DNA of 45,499 bases, taken from positions 1-45,499 of the forward strand of contig JBBATZ010000035.1 in assembly GCA_040398425.1 (NCBI GenBank), in the 5' to 3' direction. The DNA is from UBA7672 sp040398425. Its GTDB lineage: Bacteria > Pseudomonadota > Alphaproteobacteria > Caulobacterales > Hyphomonadaceae. The position numbers and the translations under genes were made by a program. A model generated the notes under the pieces. It searched no databases, was not told the origin of the DNA, and was given only the letters and a program-made list of their open reading frames with translations. This document shows positions 26,221 to 33,523 of this stretch, in pieces. Within the stretch, counting starts at the first letter, position 1. Every line of letters begins with the position of its first letter.

Positions 26221-26703
26221 ATGACAAATCCGTCACGTAAATTCCTGGCGGTGTCCGATGAGACGGAGGAATGTCTCAGCGCCATGCTGTTCGCCGGCAT
26301 GCGGGCAAAAGCCGTGGGCGCCGGCGTCGTCATCCTCAGATGTGCGCGGGTTCCCGGGCTCGGCGGATGGGTCGGGCTGGACAAGGATATCAGCCAGGAC
26401 GCGATCGATTCCGCACGTCTGAAAGCCGTGCAGCACGCCGACATCATCGAGAGCCGGGTCGGCATCAAGGCCGAGCTGGTGATCAGCGAGGATGACACCG
26501 TCGACGCCATCCGGGCGCTGGTGAAAAAGGACCCTGCTATCAAGTCGCTGATCCTGGCGGCAGCGCCGGGCTGGCGGCCGGGTCCGCTGGTGTCGCGTCT
26601 CGCCAAGGGCAAGCCGGTATCCAACCGCCCGATTGCAGTGACGGTCATCCCCGGAAACCTGACGGACGAACAACTCCAGGAAATCGGCGGCATGCCAGGG
26701 TAG
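26221..26703 (+). CDS. Universal stress protein family (UspA-like)
   Basis: The 160-residue cytoplasmic protein has the alternating strand/helix pattern of the Usp fold: KFLAVSDETEECLSAMLFA at the start, VVILRCARVPG, then AIRALVKKDPAIKSLILAAA and PIAVTVIPG. The ATP-binding G-x2-G-x9-G-(S/T) motif of some Usp proteins is not clear here, so it may not bind nucleotide. In many alphaproteobacteria a gene like this sits directly upstream of nfu, as here. Its function is unproven; co-occurrence suggests a link to Fe-S assembly. Confidence 0.8.
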   Translation: MTNPSRKFLAVSDETEECLSAMLFAGMRAKAVGAGVVILRCARVPGLGGWVGLDKDISQDAIDSARLKAVQHADIIESRVGIKAELVISEDDTVDAIRALVKKDPAIKSLILAAAPGWRPGPLVSRLAKGKPVSNRPIAVTVIPGNLTDEQLQEIGGMPG

Positions 26704-26789
26704 GAGCCTGGGGTCAGGAGCAATTGGGCGAGCCCGATTGCGTCCCGACCGGTCCGGGGCCATCTAAAGGTCAGCAACAGGCGGTTTTC

Positions 26790-27371
26790 ATGTTCATCCA
26801 GACGCAGACCACGCCAAATCCCGCGACGCTGAAATTCCTGCCCGGTCAGGATGTTTCGCCGACGACGCCCTATGAATTCGCCAGCCGCGACGAGGCGGTG
26901 GCCTCTCCGCTGGCCTCGGCGCTGTTCGGGGTGAACGGGGTGAGCGGCGTCTTCTTCGGGTCCGACTTCGTCTCGATCACCAAGACCAACGACGCCGACT
27001 GGGCGGTGGTGAAACCGCAGGCGCTGGCCGCGATCATGGATCACTTCGTCTCCGGCGCGCCGCTGCTGGCCGACGCCGTCCCGGGCGCGCAGGCGCCGGT
27101 GGATGAAGACGACACAGTCTACGAGGGCGAGACCGCCGAGATCGTCGCAGAGATCAAGGAACTGATTGCGACGCGCGTGCGTCCTGCCGTGGCCAATGAT
27201 GGTGGCGACATCGTGTTCCGCCGCTTCGATGTCGACACGGGGATCGTGCATCTTTCGATGCGCGGCGCGTGTTCGGGCTGCCCGTCGTCGGCGCTGACGC
27301 TGAAGCAGGGCGTCGAGAACCTGTTGCGCCATTACGTGCCGGAGGTAACGGCGGTCGAGGCCGCCGCCTGA
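26790..27371 (+). CDS. Nfu-type Fe-S cluster carrier
   Basis: The 193-residue protein has the two-domain layout of mitochondrial-type Nfu: an N-terminal Nfu_N domain (FIQTQTTPNPATLKFLPG) and a C-terminal NifU-like domain with the cluster-binding pair in GACSGCPSSALTLKQGVENL. Such proteins pass 4Fe-4S clusters to targets such as lipoyl synthase and aconitase. I chose the ATG at 26790 because the family starts with M-F-I-Q-T; a frame opening 66 bases upstream adds unrelated residues. MiaB, a radical-SAM client, is encoded a few genes away. The stop codon overlaps the first codon of a nitroreductase remnant. Confidence 0.92.
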   Translation: MFIQTQTTPNPATLKFLPGQDVSPTTPYEFASRDEAVASPLASALFGVNGVSGVFFGSDFVSITKTNDADWAVVKPQALAAIMDHFVSGAPLLADAVPGAQAPVDEDDTVYEGETAEIVAEIKELIATRVRPAVANDGGDIVFRRFDVDTGIVHLSMRGACSGCPSSALTLKQGVENLLRHYVPEVTAVEAAA

Positions 27372-27577
27372 TGATCGCAGCGCGCTCGCTCGGCCTCGAT
27401 TGCGGGCCGATGGGCGGGTTCAATCGCGCGGGGGTAGATGCGGATTTCTTCCTCTCCGATCCGGTGATGAAGCCGCGGCGCTCTAGTTTCCTCTGCAGTA
27501 TAGGCCATGACCATGACACGCGCCCGCGTTCGCGTGCGCCAAGACTGGATTTCGATGCGGCGTGCCGGATCCTTTGA
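27371..27577 (+). pseudogene. C-terminal remnant of a RutE-like nitroreductase (malonic semialdehyde reductase family)
   Basis: A 68-codon open frame beginning at the ATG that overlaps the nfu stop encodes only the last third of a nitroreductase-family protein: ARSLGLDCGPMGGFNRAGVD, then SSFLCSIGH and PRLDFDAACRIL. I recall the same pattern at the end of RutE-like malonic semialdehyde reductases (ALGLDCGPMSGF, SNFLCNLGYG, PRL-FDE). A full protein would be about 195 residues, and the FMN-binding N-terminal two thirds is missing, since that position is occupied by intact nfu. A deletion fusing the two loci is the simplest explanation. The reading frame is still open, so the loss may be recent or the fragment may be translated. 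Its stop abuts that of the leftward gene. Confidence 0.8.
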
Positions 27578-27853
27578 TCAGCGCACCTTCTCTTTTTCCT
27601 TCGGCGCGGAGACGCGCTGGGGCTTGGCTTCGAACTTCGGCTTGGGCATGAGCCGGAAGCGCGACTGGCACCAGGCGAAGTCGACGCCGACGTCCAGCAG
27701 GGCATCGGAACGTCCACAAGGGCACGCGAATTCCATCACGGCGTGGACGCGATAGGTCTCGCCGGCAATGAGAGGCACAGGCTCTCCCGTCATATGGTTA
27801 GGCGCGGCGTTGACACACAGGACCAGATCGCCGGGGCCTACAGCATCGCTCAT
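27578..27853 (-). CDS. Small Cys-containing hypothetical protein
   Basis: The 91-residue product has a beta-rich core (DLVLCVNAAPNH, then LIAGETYRVHAVMEFACPCG, LLDVGVDFAWCQSRFRLM) and a basic tail. The CPCG pair plus two other cysteines could bind metal, but spacing matches no motif I can name. It resembles small SH3-like proteins found in alphaproteobacteria and their phages, without assigned function. I chose the ATG at 27853 with AAGGG nine bases upstream; another ATG three codons earlier is possible. The stop codon abuts that of the nitroreductase remnant (TGATCA). Confidence 0.65.
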   Translation of the reverse strand: MSDAVGPGDLVLCVNAAPNHMTGEPVPLIAGETYRVHAVMEFACPCGRSDALLDVGVDFAWCQSRFRLMPKPKFEAKPQRVSAPKEKEKVR

Positions 27854-27957
27854 GGCTTTCATCCCTTACGGTGACGGCAGGATACTCCTGGCACAGAAAG
27901 CGGCAAGCGCCGGTGCTTCGAGTGAAGACACGCGGCGGCTCCCGCTGCGCCGGCGCA

Positions 27958-27990
27958 TTTTCTCCCACGCGCTGTGCGCGAGGGAGAAAA
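27958..27990. repeat. Long intergenic inverted repeat
   Basis: TTTTCTCCC (27958-27966) pairs perfectly with GGGAGAAAA (27982-27990), and inside it CGCG (27968-27971) pairs with CGCG (27977-27980) after an A-A mismatch, loop CTGTG. It sits in the 210-base gap between divergent genes. Neither strand has a T run after the stem, so it is not an intrinsic terminator. It looks like a dispersed palindromic repeat. Confidence 0.5.
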
Positions 27991-28063
27991 ACTCTACGGA
28001 CATTGGCGCGTTGCCCAGACGTATGGCTGGTGACATCGGCCGGTCAGCTGGTATGGCAGCGTC

Positions 28064-28714
28064 ATGCTGATACTCGGGATCAACACGGTGGCGGACGCCT
28101 GCGAGGCGGCGCTGGTGCGCGATGGCGTCCTGGCCGCTGAACTGTCCGAGCCGATGAATCAGGGGCATGACGCGCGGCTTGCGCCGGTAGTCGAGAGGCT
28201 GATGCGCGAGGCGGGCGTTGCGTTCGCGGACCTCGATCGCGTCGCCATCGTGGTGGGGCCGGGCTCGTTCACCGGCGTGCGCGTGGGCGTAGCCTTTGCG
28301 CGGGGTCTCTCGCTGTCGCTCGACATTCCAGCGGTCGGCGTCACGAGCCTTGAGGCAATCGATGGCGTGCCGCCGAAAGGTTATGTGCTTGGACTTCTGC
28401 CCGCCAAGCGCCGCCCGCCGCATCGAACATGGTGGGGCCAGCTGATCGATGCGGGCAGGGGCGGGGCGGAACCGTTCGAGGCCAATGAAGATGAGCTGCC
28501 TGCGCTGGCCACAGGAACGGATGCCGTGTGTGGTGGTCTTGGCGATCTGCCCGGACTGGGAACACGCCAGATCTCCGGCGCGCCATCGGCGCGGGCCGCA
28601 GCGCTGTTTGCGGCGCGTCTGGCGGACAGCGATCTGCCGCCGCCGCGTCCGGTTTATGTACGTGAGCCCGACGCCACCCCGATGCGCCCGCCGGTAAAGT
28701 CGGCTGGGCAATGA
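28064..28714 (+). CDS. tsaB: tRNA threonylcarbamoyladenosine biosynthesis protein TsaB
   Basis: TsaB is the scaffold partner of TsaD in making t6A at position 37 of ANN-decoding tRNAs. The 216-residue protein has the ASKHA-fold start (MLILGINTVADACEAALV) and the family signature GPGSFTGVRVGVAFARGLSL. The loop after it (AVGVTSLEAI) is also typical. It is slightly shorter than the usual 225-235 residues. Its stop overlaps the rimI start by four bases (ATGA), so the two are co-translated. The partner genes tsaC, tsaD and tsaE are not in this window. Confidence 0.93.
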   Translation: MLILGINTVADACEAALVRDGVLAAELSEPMNQGHDARLAPVVERLMREAGVAFADLDRVAIVVGPGSFTGVRVGVAFARGLSLSLDIPAVGVTSLEAIDGVPPKGYVLGLLPAKRRPPHRTWWGQLIDAGRGGAEPFEANEDELPALATGTDAVCGGLGDLPGLGTRQISGAPSARAAALFAARLADSDLPPPRPVYVREPDATPMRPPVKSAGQ

Positions 28715-29193
28715 CGGTCCGGCCCGCAAGCGTGGCCGATGCGGCCGACCTGTCCCGGCTGCACACGGCGTCGTTCGAGGAGGGCTGGACGCGGGAGGAC
28801 TTCGTCACGTGGCTGATGCGTCCGGAAGCCATCGCCGTTGTGGCGATCCGTGAACGCGAGGCAGTCGCATTCGGACTCGCCCTTGTGGCGGGTGATGATG
28901 CGGAACTTCTGACCATTGCGACCGATCCGGCGGCGCGACAGCGTGGCCTCGGGAGGCAAATTTTTCGCGCGCTCGACGCCGACGCCTTGAATCGCGGGCT
29001 CGAACGCTGGGTTCTGGAGGCTGCGCGCAACAATCTTCCTGCCATCGGTCTCTACAAATCCGAGGGATTCGTGGAAATCGGTGTCCGGAGGGCCTATTAT
29101 AACACTGGTGATGGACGGGTGGATGCGCTGGTCATGTCCCGCCCGGTCGGCCCACACGCTGGCCAGGGGCGCAGTGGACAGGGCGCGGCCTGA
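28711..29193 (+). CDS. rimI: RimI-type GNAT N-acetyltransferase
   Basis: This 160-residue protein has one GNAT fold. The acetyl-CoA pyrophosphate loop is ARQRGLGRQI (R/Q-x-x-G-x-G/A), followed by LEAARNNLPAIGLYKSEGF, the typical fourth segment of RimI, and YYNTGDGRVDALVM near the end. RimI acetylates the N-terminal Ala of ribosomal protein S18 in E. coli; alphaproteobacterial forms may have broader N-terminal substrates. It overlaps tsaB by four bases, a pairing seen in many bacteria. The last 15 residues are Gly-rich and probably disordered. Confidence 0.88.
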   Translation: MTVRPASVADAADLSRLHTASFEEGWTREDFVTWLMRPEAIAVVAIREREAVAFGLALVAGDDAELLTIATDPAARQRGLGRQIFRALDADALNRGLERWVLEAARNNLPAIGLYKSEGFVEIGVRRAYYNTGDGRVDALVMSRPVGPHAGQGRSGQGAA

Positions 29194-29262
29194 CAAGCAT
29201 ATGTGCGCCGACTGGCAAATTTGTCGCGCGTGAGTGGGCGCAGCGGCAGTAGGGAGGTCCGT

Positions 29263-29676
29263 GTGATCGAGCAGAAGTGCGTCGAAAGAGGGCTGAGAAT
29301 GACGGACCAGCGCCGTGTGATCGCGCGCGTCCTGTCGGAAGCAGACGATCATCCTGACGCCGAGGAGCTTCACCGCCGCGCCGCCGCCGTTGACGCCAAC
29401 ATCTCGCTCGCCACCGTCTATCGCACTGTGAAATTGTTCGAGGATTCGGGCATTATCGAGCGTCACGATTTCCGCGATGGCCGGTCGCGTTACGAGGAGT
29501 CGCCGCAGGAACACCACGATCACCTGATCGACGCAAAGTCCGGCGCCGTCGTCGAATTCCATTCGGAAGAGATCGAGAAGCTGCAGGTCGAGATCGCGCG
29601 CAAGCTCGGCTATCGCCTGGTCGATCACCGGCTCGAACTCTATGGCGTGCCGCTGACCGAGGACGAGAAGAAGTAA
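29263..29676 (+). CDS. fur: Fur-family transcriptional regulator
   Basis: The 137-residue regulator has a winged helix (LRMTDQRRVIARVL, NISLATVYRTVKLFEDSGII) and a dimerisation/metal domain with EEHHD-type ligands in PQEHHDHLIDAKSGAVVEFH (HHDH at 84-87). The CxxC pairs that hold structural zinc in E. coli Fur are absent (DAKSG instead), as in many alphaproteobacterial Fur/Mur proteins. Whether it senses iron or manganese cannot be told here. I chose the GTG at 29263 because AGGGAGG lies five bases upstream. Upstream in-frame codons to 29203 lack such a site and are not conserved-looking. It precedes miaB by five bases. Confidence 0.92.
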   Translation: MIEQKCVERGLRMTDQRRVIARVLSEADDHPDAEELHRRAAAVDANISLATVYRTVKLFEDSGIIERHDFRDGRSRYEESPQEHHDHLIDAKSGAVVEFHSEEIEKLQVEIARKLGYRLVDHRLELYGVPLTEDEKK

Positions 29677-29681
29677 TCTGC

Positions 29682-31082
29682 ATGGGCGACACGCCGCAGA
29701 AGTCCAGTACCCCGAAGCCAAACGTCAGGGGCCTCTACATCAGGACCTATGGCTGCCAGGCCAACGTCTACGATTCCGAAAGGATGCGGGACGTGCTGAA
29801 GCCGCTTGGGTATGCGCCGGTGGACACAGCCGAGGCGGCTGATCTCGTCGTGCTCAACACCTGCCACATCCGCGAGAAAGCCACGGAGAAAGTCTTCTCC
29901 GAACTCGGCCGGCTGAAGGACATCAAGCAGGCGGGTGGAGGTGTGATGCGTATCGCGGTTGCCGGGTGCGTGGCGCAGGCCGAGGGCGAAGAGATCATGC
30001 GCCGGCAGCCTGCGGTCGACATGGTGGTCGGGCCGCAATCCTATCACCGCCTGCCCGAGATGATCGCGCGGCTGGCGCGCAAGACGGGCGATGCGCTGGA
30101 GATTGATTTCGCGGCGGAAGAAAAATTTGATGCGCTGCCAGCGCGTGAGGTGAGCGCGGCGTCAGCGTTTCTTGCCGTACAGGAAGGCTGCGACAAGTTC
30201 TGCACATTCTGCGTGGTGCCCTACACACGGGGAGCCGAGTATTCGCGCGGCGTCGATGCGATCATCGCCGAAGCGCGCGACCTGGCGCGGCAGGGCGTGA
30301 AAGAGATCGTGCTGATCGGGCAGAATGTGAACGCCTGGCATGGAGCTGCGCCCGCGCATGATCCGAAGGGCGGGGAATGGCGCCTGGGCGATCTCATTCG
30401 TCATGTCGCGAAGATCGGCGGCGTCGAGCGCATCCGCTACATGACCTCGCATCCGCGCGACATGACCGACGACCTGATCGCGGCGCATGGCGATGTCGAG
30501 AAGCTGTCGCCCTTCCTGCACCTGCCGGTGCAGGCGGGATCCGACCGGGTGCTCAAGGCGATGAACCGCCAGCATACGGCGGAGCATTATCTGTCGATTG
30601 TCGAGCGCGTGCGGCAGGCAAGGCCAGACATCGCGCTGGCGTCTGACTTCATCGTCGGCTTCCCGGGCGAGAGCAACGCGGATTTCGAAGATACGCTGGC
30701 GCTGGTGAAGGTTGCACGTTTTGCGCAGGCCTATGCGTTCAAGTATTCGCCGCGCCCCGGTACGCCCGCTTCGGGCATGCACCTTCAGGTCGCGGAAGAT
30801 GTAAAAGACGAACGCCTCGCGCGCCTGCTCGCGGCGATCACAGAACAGGCGCAGGCGTTCAATGAAGCGACGGTCGGGCGCAGGCTGCCCGTGCTGTTTT
30901 CGCGCGAAGGAAAACGTGCAGGGCAGGCGCTCGGCTATTCGCCTTATATGCAACCCGTGCACGTCGATGATGGAGCTCACCTGAACAATCGTATTGCTGA
31001 CGTCGAGATCGTGGGCGCGACCGGCACAAGCCTGTCGGGCCGTCTGGTCGCTGCTCAGGTAATGTCTGGGGTGACGGGGTGA
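29682..31082 (+). CDS. miaB: tRNA-2-methylthio-N6-dimethylallyladenosine synthase MiaB
   Basis: This radical-SAM enzyme adds a methylthio group to i6A37 of tRNAs reading UNN codons. The 466-residue protein has the N-terminal cluster cysteines C25, C61 and C96 (YGCQANVYDSER, NTCHIREKATEKV, AGCVAQAEG), the radical-SAM triad C170-x3-C174-x2-C177 (CDKFCTFCVVPYTRG), and a C-terminal TRAM domain for tRNA binding (from about 385). All seven family landmarks are present, so it should be active. The stop overlaps the phoH GTG start (GTGA). Confidence 0.96.
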   Translation: MGDTPQKSSTPKPNVRGLYIRTYGCQANVYDSERMRDVLKPLGYAPVDTAEAADLVVLNTCHIREKATEKVFSELGRLKDIKQAGGGVMRIAVAGCVAQAEGEEIMRRQPAVDMVVGPQSYHRLPEMIARLARKTGDALEIDFAAEEKFDALPAREVSAASAFLAVQEGCDKFCTFCVVPYTRGAEYSRGVDAIIAEARDLARQGVKEIVLIGQNVNAWHGAAPAHDPKGGEWRLGDLIRHVAKIGGVERIRYMTSHPRDMTDDLIAAHGDVEKLSPFLHLPVQAGSDRVLKAMNRQHTAEHYLSIVERVRQARPDIALASDFIVGFPGESNADFEDTLALVKVARFAQAYAFKYSPRPGTPASGMHLQVAEDVKDERLARLLAAITEQAQAFNEATVGRRLPVLFSREGKRAGQALGYSPYMQPVHVDDGAHLNNRIADVEIVGATGTSLSGRLVAAQVMSGVTG

Positions 31083-32080
31083 GCGGGAAATCCAAGACGC
31101 CGCGCGCACATCGTTACGCCGTGCCGGTCGCCAGCCAGAAGCTGCTGCGGGACATGTGCGGTCCTGCACATGCACATCTGCAATTGCTGGAGCAGGCGTT
31201 CGCCGACGACGGCGTGCGCGTCGACAGCCAGAGCCAGGGCGGCGAGATCATCGTCACCGGTGATGGCGATGGTGCGCGTCTTGCGGCGGACGCGCTGCGG
31301 GCCTTCGGCAAACGAATCGCCAATGGCGCGGAGCCTTCGACGGCGGAACTGGAAGCGGCGATCCGCCTGACGGCTAGTCATGGCATGGCGGCAGCGTCAG
31401 GCGACGCAATCATGGGGCTGCGAAAGCCAGTGATGGCGCAGACGCCGGGCCAGCGCACTTATCTCGAGAAGTTGTTGCAGGATGAGCTCGGCCTCGTGTT
31501 CGGCGTCGGGCCCGCAGGTACAGGCAAGACCTACCTCGCGGTCGCGGTTGGCGCCGCCGAGCTGAAAGCGGGCAAGCGCGAGCGGCTGATCGTTGCCAGG
31601 CCCGCTGTCGAAGCTGGCGAGAAGCTCGGCTTCCTGCCGGGCGCGCTGGAGGAAAAAGTCGATCCCTACATGCTGCCGATCTGGGACGCGCTCAACGAAT
31701 GCCTTGGCGCGCAGGAAGTCGATCGGCGCAAAGAGCGTCGCGAGATCGAAGTGGCGCCGCTCGCTTTCATGCGCGGTCGAACGCTGAAGAACGCGTTCGT
31801 TATCATCGACGAAGCGCAGAACGCGACTGTGCCGCAGATGAAAATGGTGCTGACGCGCCTCGGACGTGGTTCGCGCATGGTGGTGACAGGCGACCCGTCA
31901 CAGACCGACCTGCCGAACAACATGAAGTCAGGCCTCGCCCATGCCATCTCGATCCTGAAGAATGTGAAGGGTGTGGCGCTGGAAGAACTGACGCGCGCCG
32001 ACGTGGTGCGCCATGAGCTGGTTGGCCGCATCATCGACGCCTACGATAAGGACGCGGCCAAGGGGGCTTCGCGCAAGTGA
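31079..32080 (+). CDS. phoH: PhoH-family P-loop ATPase
   Basis: The 333-residue cytoplasmic protein has Walker A GPAGTGKT at 144-151, the downstream ARPAVEAGEKLGFLPG segment typical of PhoH, and Walker B with D244-E245 (FVIIDEAQNAT), followed by VTGDPSQTDLP. The N-terminal 110 residues include a KH-like RNA-binding region. PhoH proteins are thought to act with YbeY in RNA metabolism, and the two are translationally coupled here (GTGA overlaps on both sides of phoH). Start is GTG at 31079. Some databases name such genes ybeZ. The exact function of the family is unsettled. Confidence 0.92.
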   Translation: MSGKSKTPRAHRYAVPVASQKLLRDMCGPAHAHLQLLEQAFADDGVRVDSQSQGGEIIVTGDGDGARLAADALRAFGKRIANGAEPSTAELEAAIRLTASHGMAAASGDAIMGLRKPVMAQTPGQRTYLEKLLQDELGLVFGVGPAGTGKTYLAVAVGAAELKAGKRERLIVARPAVEAGEKLGFLPGALEEKVDPYMLPIWDALNECLGAQEVDRRKERREIEVAPLAFMRGRTLKNAFVIIDEAQNATVPQMKMVLTRLGRGSRMVVTGDPSQTDLPNNMKSGLAHAISILKNVKGVALEELTRADVVRHELVGRIIDAYDKDAAKGASRK

Positions 32081-32589
32081 GCTCTGCCGCCGACACCGAG
32101 CCACTGTCGATCGACCTGCGCGTCGCCGACCCGCGCTGGGAGGCGCTGGGCGATGTCGAGGCGCTGGCGGCGCATGTTCTGGGGCTGGCTTCTGCGCGAA
32201 TGAAGGCCGGCGGAGAGATGGCGGTCCTTCTGACCGACGACGCAGAAATGCACACGCTGAACCAGCAATGGCGCGGCATCGACAAGCCTACTGACGTTCT
32301 GTCATTTCCGTCCGAAAGTCCGGAAATTCCGGGCCAGCCTCAACATCTTGGCGATGTGGCTGTGGGATACGAGACGGCGCTGCGCGATGCGGAAGCGATG
32401 CAAAGGCCTTTTGAAGGCCATATCAGCCACCTTCTCGTTCATGGCTTCCTGCATTTGCTGGGCTATGATCACATCGAAGCTGCAGATGCGACGATAATGG
32501 AACCTCTCGAAGCCGAAATTCTTGCCGGACTTGGCTGGCCGGACCCATACGCCACCGGCCCCTATGCCGGCGGGCAGGAGGAGGGCTGA
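32077..32589 (+). CDS. ybeY: Endoribonuclease YbeY (rRNA maturation factor)
   Basis: YbeY is a single-strand-specific metallo-endoribonuclease involved in 16S rRNA 3' maturation and ribosome quality control. The 170-residue protein carries the zinc motif H122-x3-H126-x5-H132 in VHGFLHLLGYDH, and the upstream family block PTDVLSFPSE. Start is GTG at 32077, overlapping the phoH stop by four bases. The C-terminal tail is Gly-rich. corC follows three bases after the stop. The phoH-ybeY-corC-lnt order is widely conserved. Confidence 0.95.
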   Translation: MSSAADTEPLSIDLRVADPRWEALGDVEALAAHVLGLASARMKAGGEMAVLLTDDAEMHTLNQQWRGIDKPTDVLSFPSESPEIPGQPQHLGDVAVGYETALRDAEAMQRPFEGHISHLLVHGFLHLLGYDHIEAADATIMEPLEAEILAGLGWPDPYATGPYAGGQEEG

Positions 32590-32592
32590 GCC

Positions 32593-33477
32593 GTGCCGAA
32601 CGATGGAGAGCCGTCCCAGCGCGGCACCTTCCGCACCCGCCTCGCGCGCCTGATCGCGGGCAAGGCCGAACTTGACCTGCCCGCAACGGGCGGCGCCGCG
32701 ACCCCTCATGCGGAAATTCGGTTACGCCTCAAGGAATTCGAGACATCTTCGGTGCGTAACGTGATGACATCGCGCGCCGAGATTTCCGCCGTCAACATCG
32801 GCGCGTCACTCGGAGAGGTTCTGGTGCAATTCGCAGCCGAGGCGCATTCGCGCATGCCGGTCTATCGCGACTCGCTCGATGAGCCACTTGGCTTCATCCA
32901 CATCAAGGACCTCGTCGCCGAAGGCGTGCGCGCCGGGTGGTCAGCCGAAACACTGGCGTCGCGCCCGCTTGAGCGCCTCTTGCGTGAAGTCATGTTCGTG
33001 CCGGAATCGACGCCCCTGCCGGACCTGCTGATCCGCATGCAGTCAAGCCGCATCCACATCGCGCTTGTGGTCGATGAGTATGGCGGCACGGGCGGCATGG
33101 TCTGCCTCGAGGATCTGGTCGAACAGATCGTGGGCGACATCGAGGATGAACATGACGAGGCGCGTCCGCGCATCCTGCGTCGCGGCAAGACGACCTGGGA
33201 GGTCGATGGTCTTGCCGAAATCCATGATGTCGAGCGCGAGACCGGCCTGCCGGTGCAGGTAGCCGATTTCGAGGACGAGGTTGATACGTTCGGCGGCCTT
33301 GTGTCGGCGCTGGCCGGCCGCGTGCCGCAGACCGGCGAGACGATCGAGCATCCGCGGGGGCTGATCATTGAGATCCTCGAATCCGATCCGCGCCGGGTTG
33401 TGCGCGCCAAGCTGCGTGGGCCGCGACCGGCGCCTTCCGCGCTTGCCGAGGACAAGTCTGCGGCTGTAGAGCGGTGA
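32593..33477 (+). CDS. CorC/HlyC-family CBS-domain protein
   Basis: The 294-residue soluble protein has two CBS domains (about 53-175; VRNVMTSRAEISAVNI and FVPESTPLPDLLIRMQ start each) and a C-terminal CorC_HlyC transporter-associated domain (about 190-280; WEVDGLAEIHDVERETGLPV). The DUF21 membrane domain of larger relatives is absent. CorC-like proteins bind adenine nucleotides and have been linked to magnesium/cobalt efflux; older annotations call them hemolysin TlyC, which is misleading. Start is GTG at 32593 with a strong AGGAGGAGGG upstream. It lies between ybeY and lnt, as in most proteobacteria. Confidence 0.9.
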   Translation: MPNDGEPSQRGTFRTRLARLIAGKAELDLPATGGAATPHAEIRLRLKEFETSSVRNVMTSRAEISAVNIGASLGEVLVQFAAEAHSRMPVYRDSLDEPLGFIHIKDLVAEGVRAGWSAETLASRPLERLLREVMFVPESTPLPDLLIRMQSSRIHIALVVDEYGGTGGMVCLEDLVEQIVGDIEDEHDEARPRILRRGKTTWEVDGLAEIHDVERETGLPVQVADFEDEVDTFGGLVSALAGRVPQTGETIEHPRGLIIEILESDPRRVVRAKLRGPRPAPSALAEDKSAAVER

Positions 33478-33523
33478 GGCGCCGGCCTATGCAGGCCAGT
33501 GCAGGGCGTGCCGGGGAGGCGGA

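Noticed and set aside
29201..29262. Upstream starts for fur (ATG at 29201, GTG at 29203)
   Set aside because: The ATG is in another frame and stops quickly; the GTG lacks a ribosome site, while GTG 29263 has AGGGAGG at ideal spacing and gives the normal Fur length.
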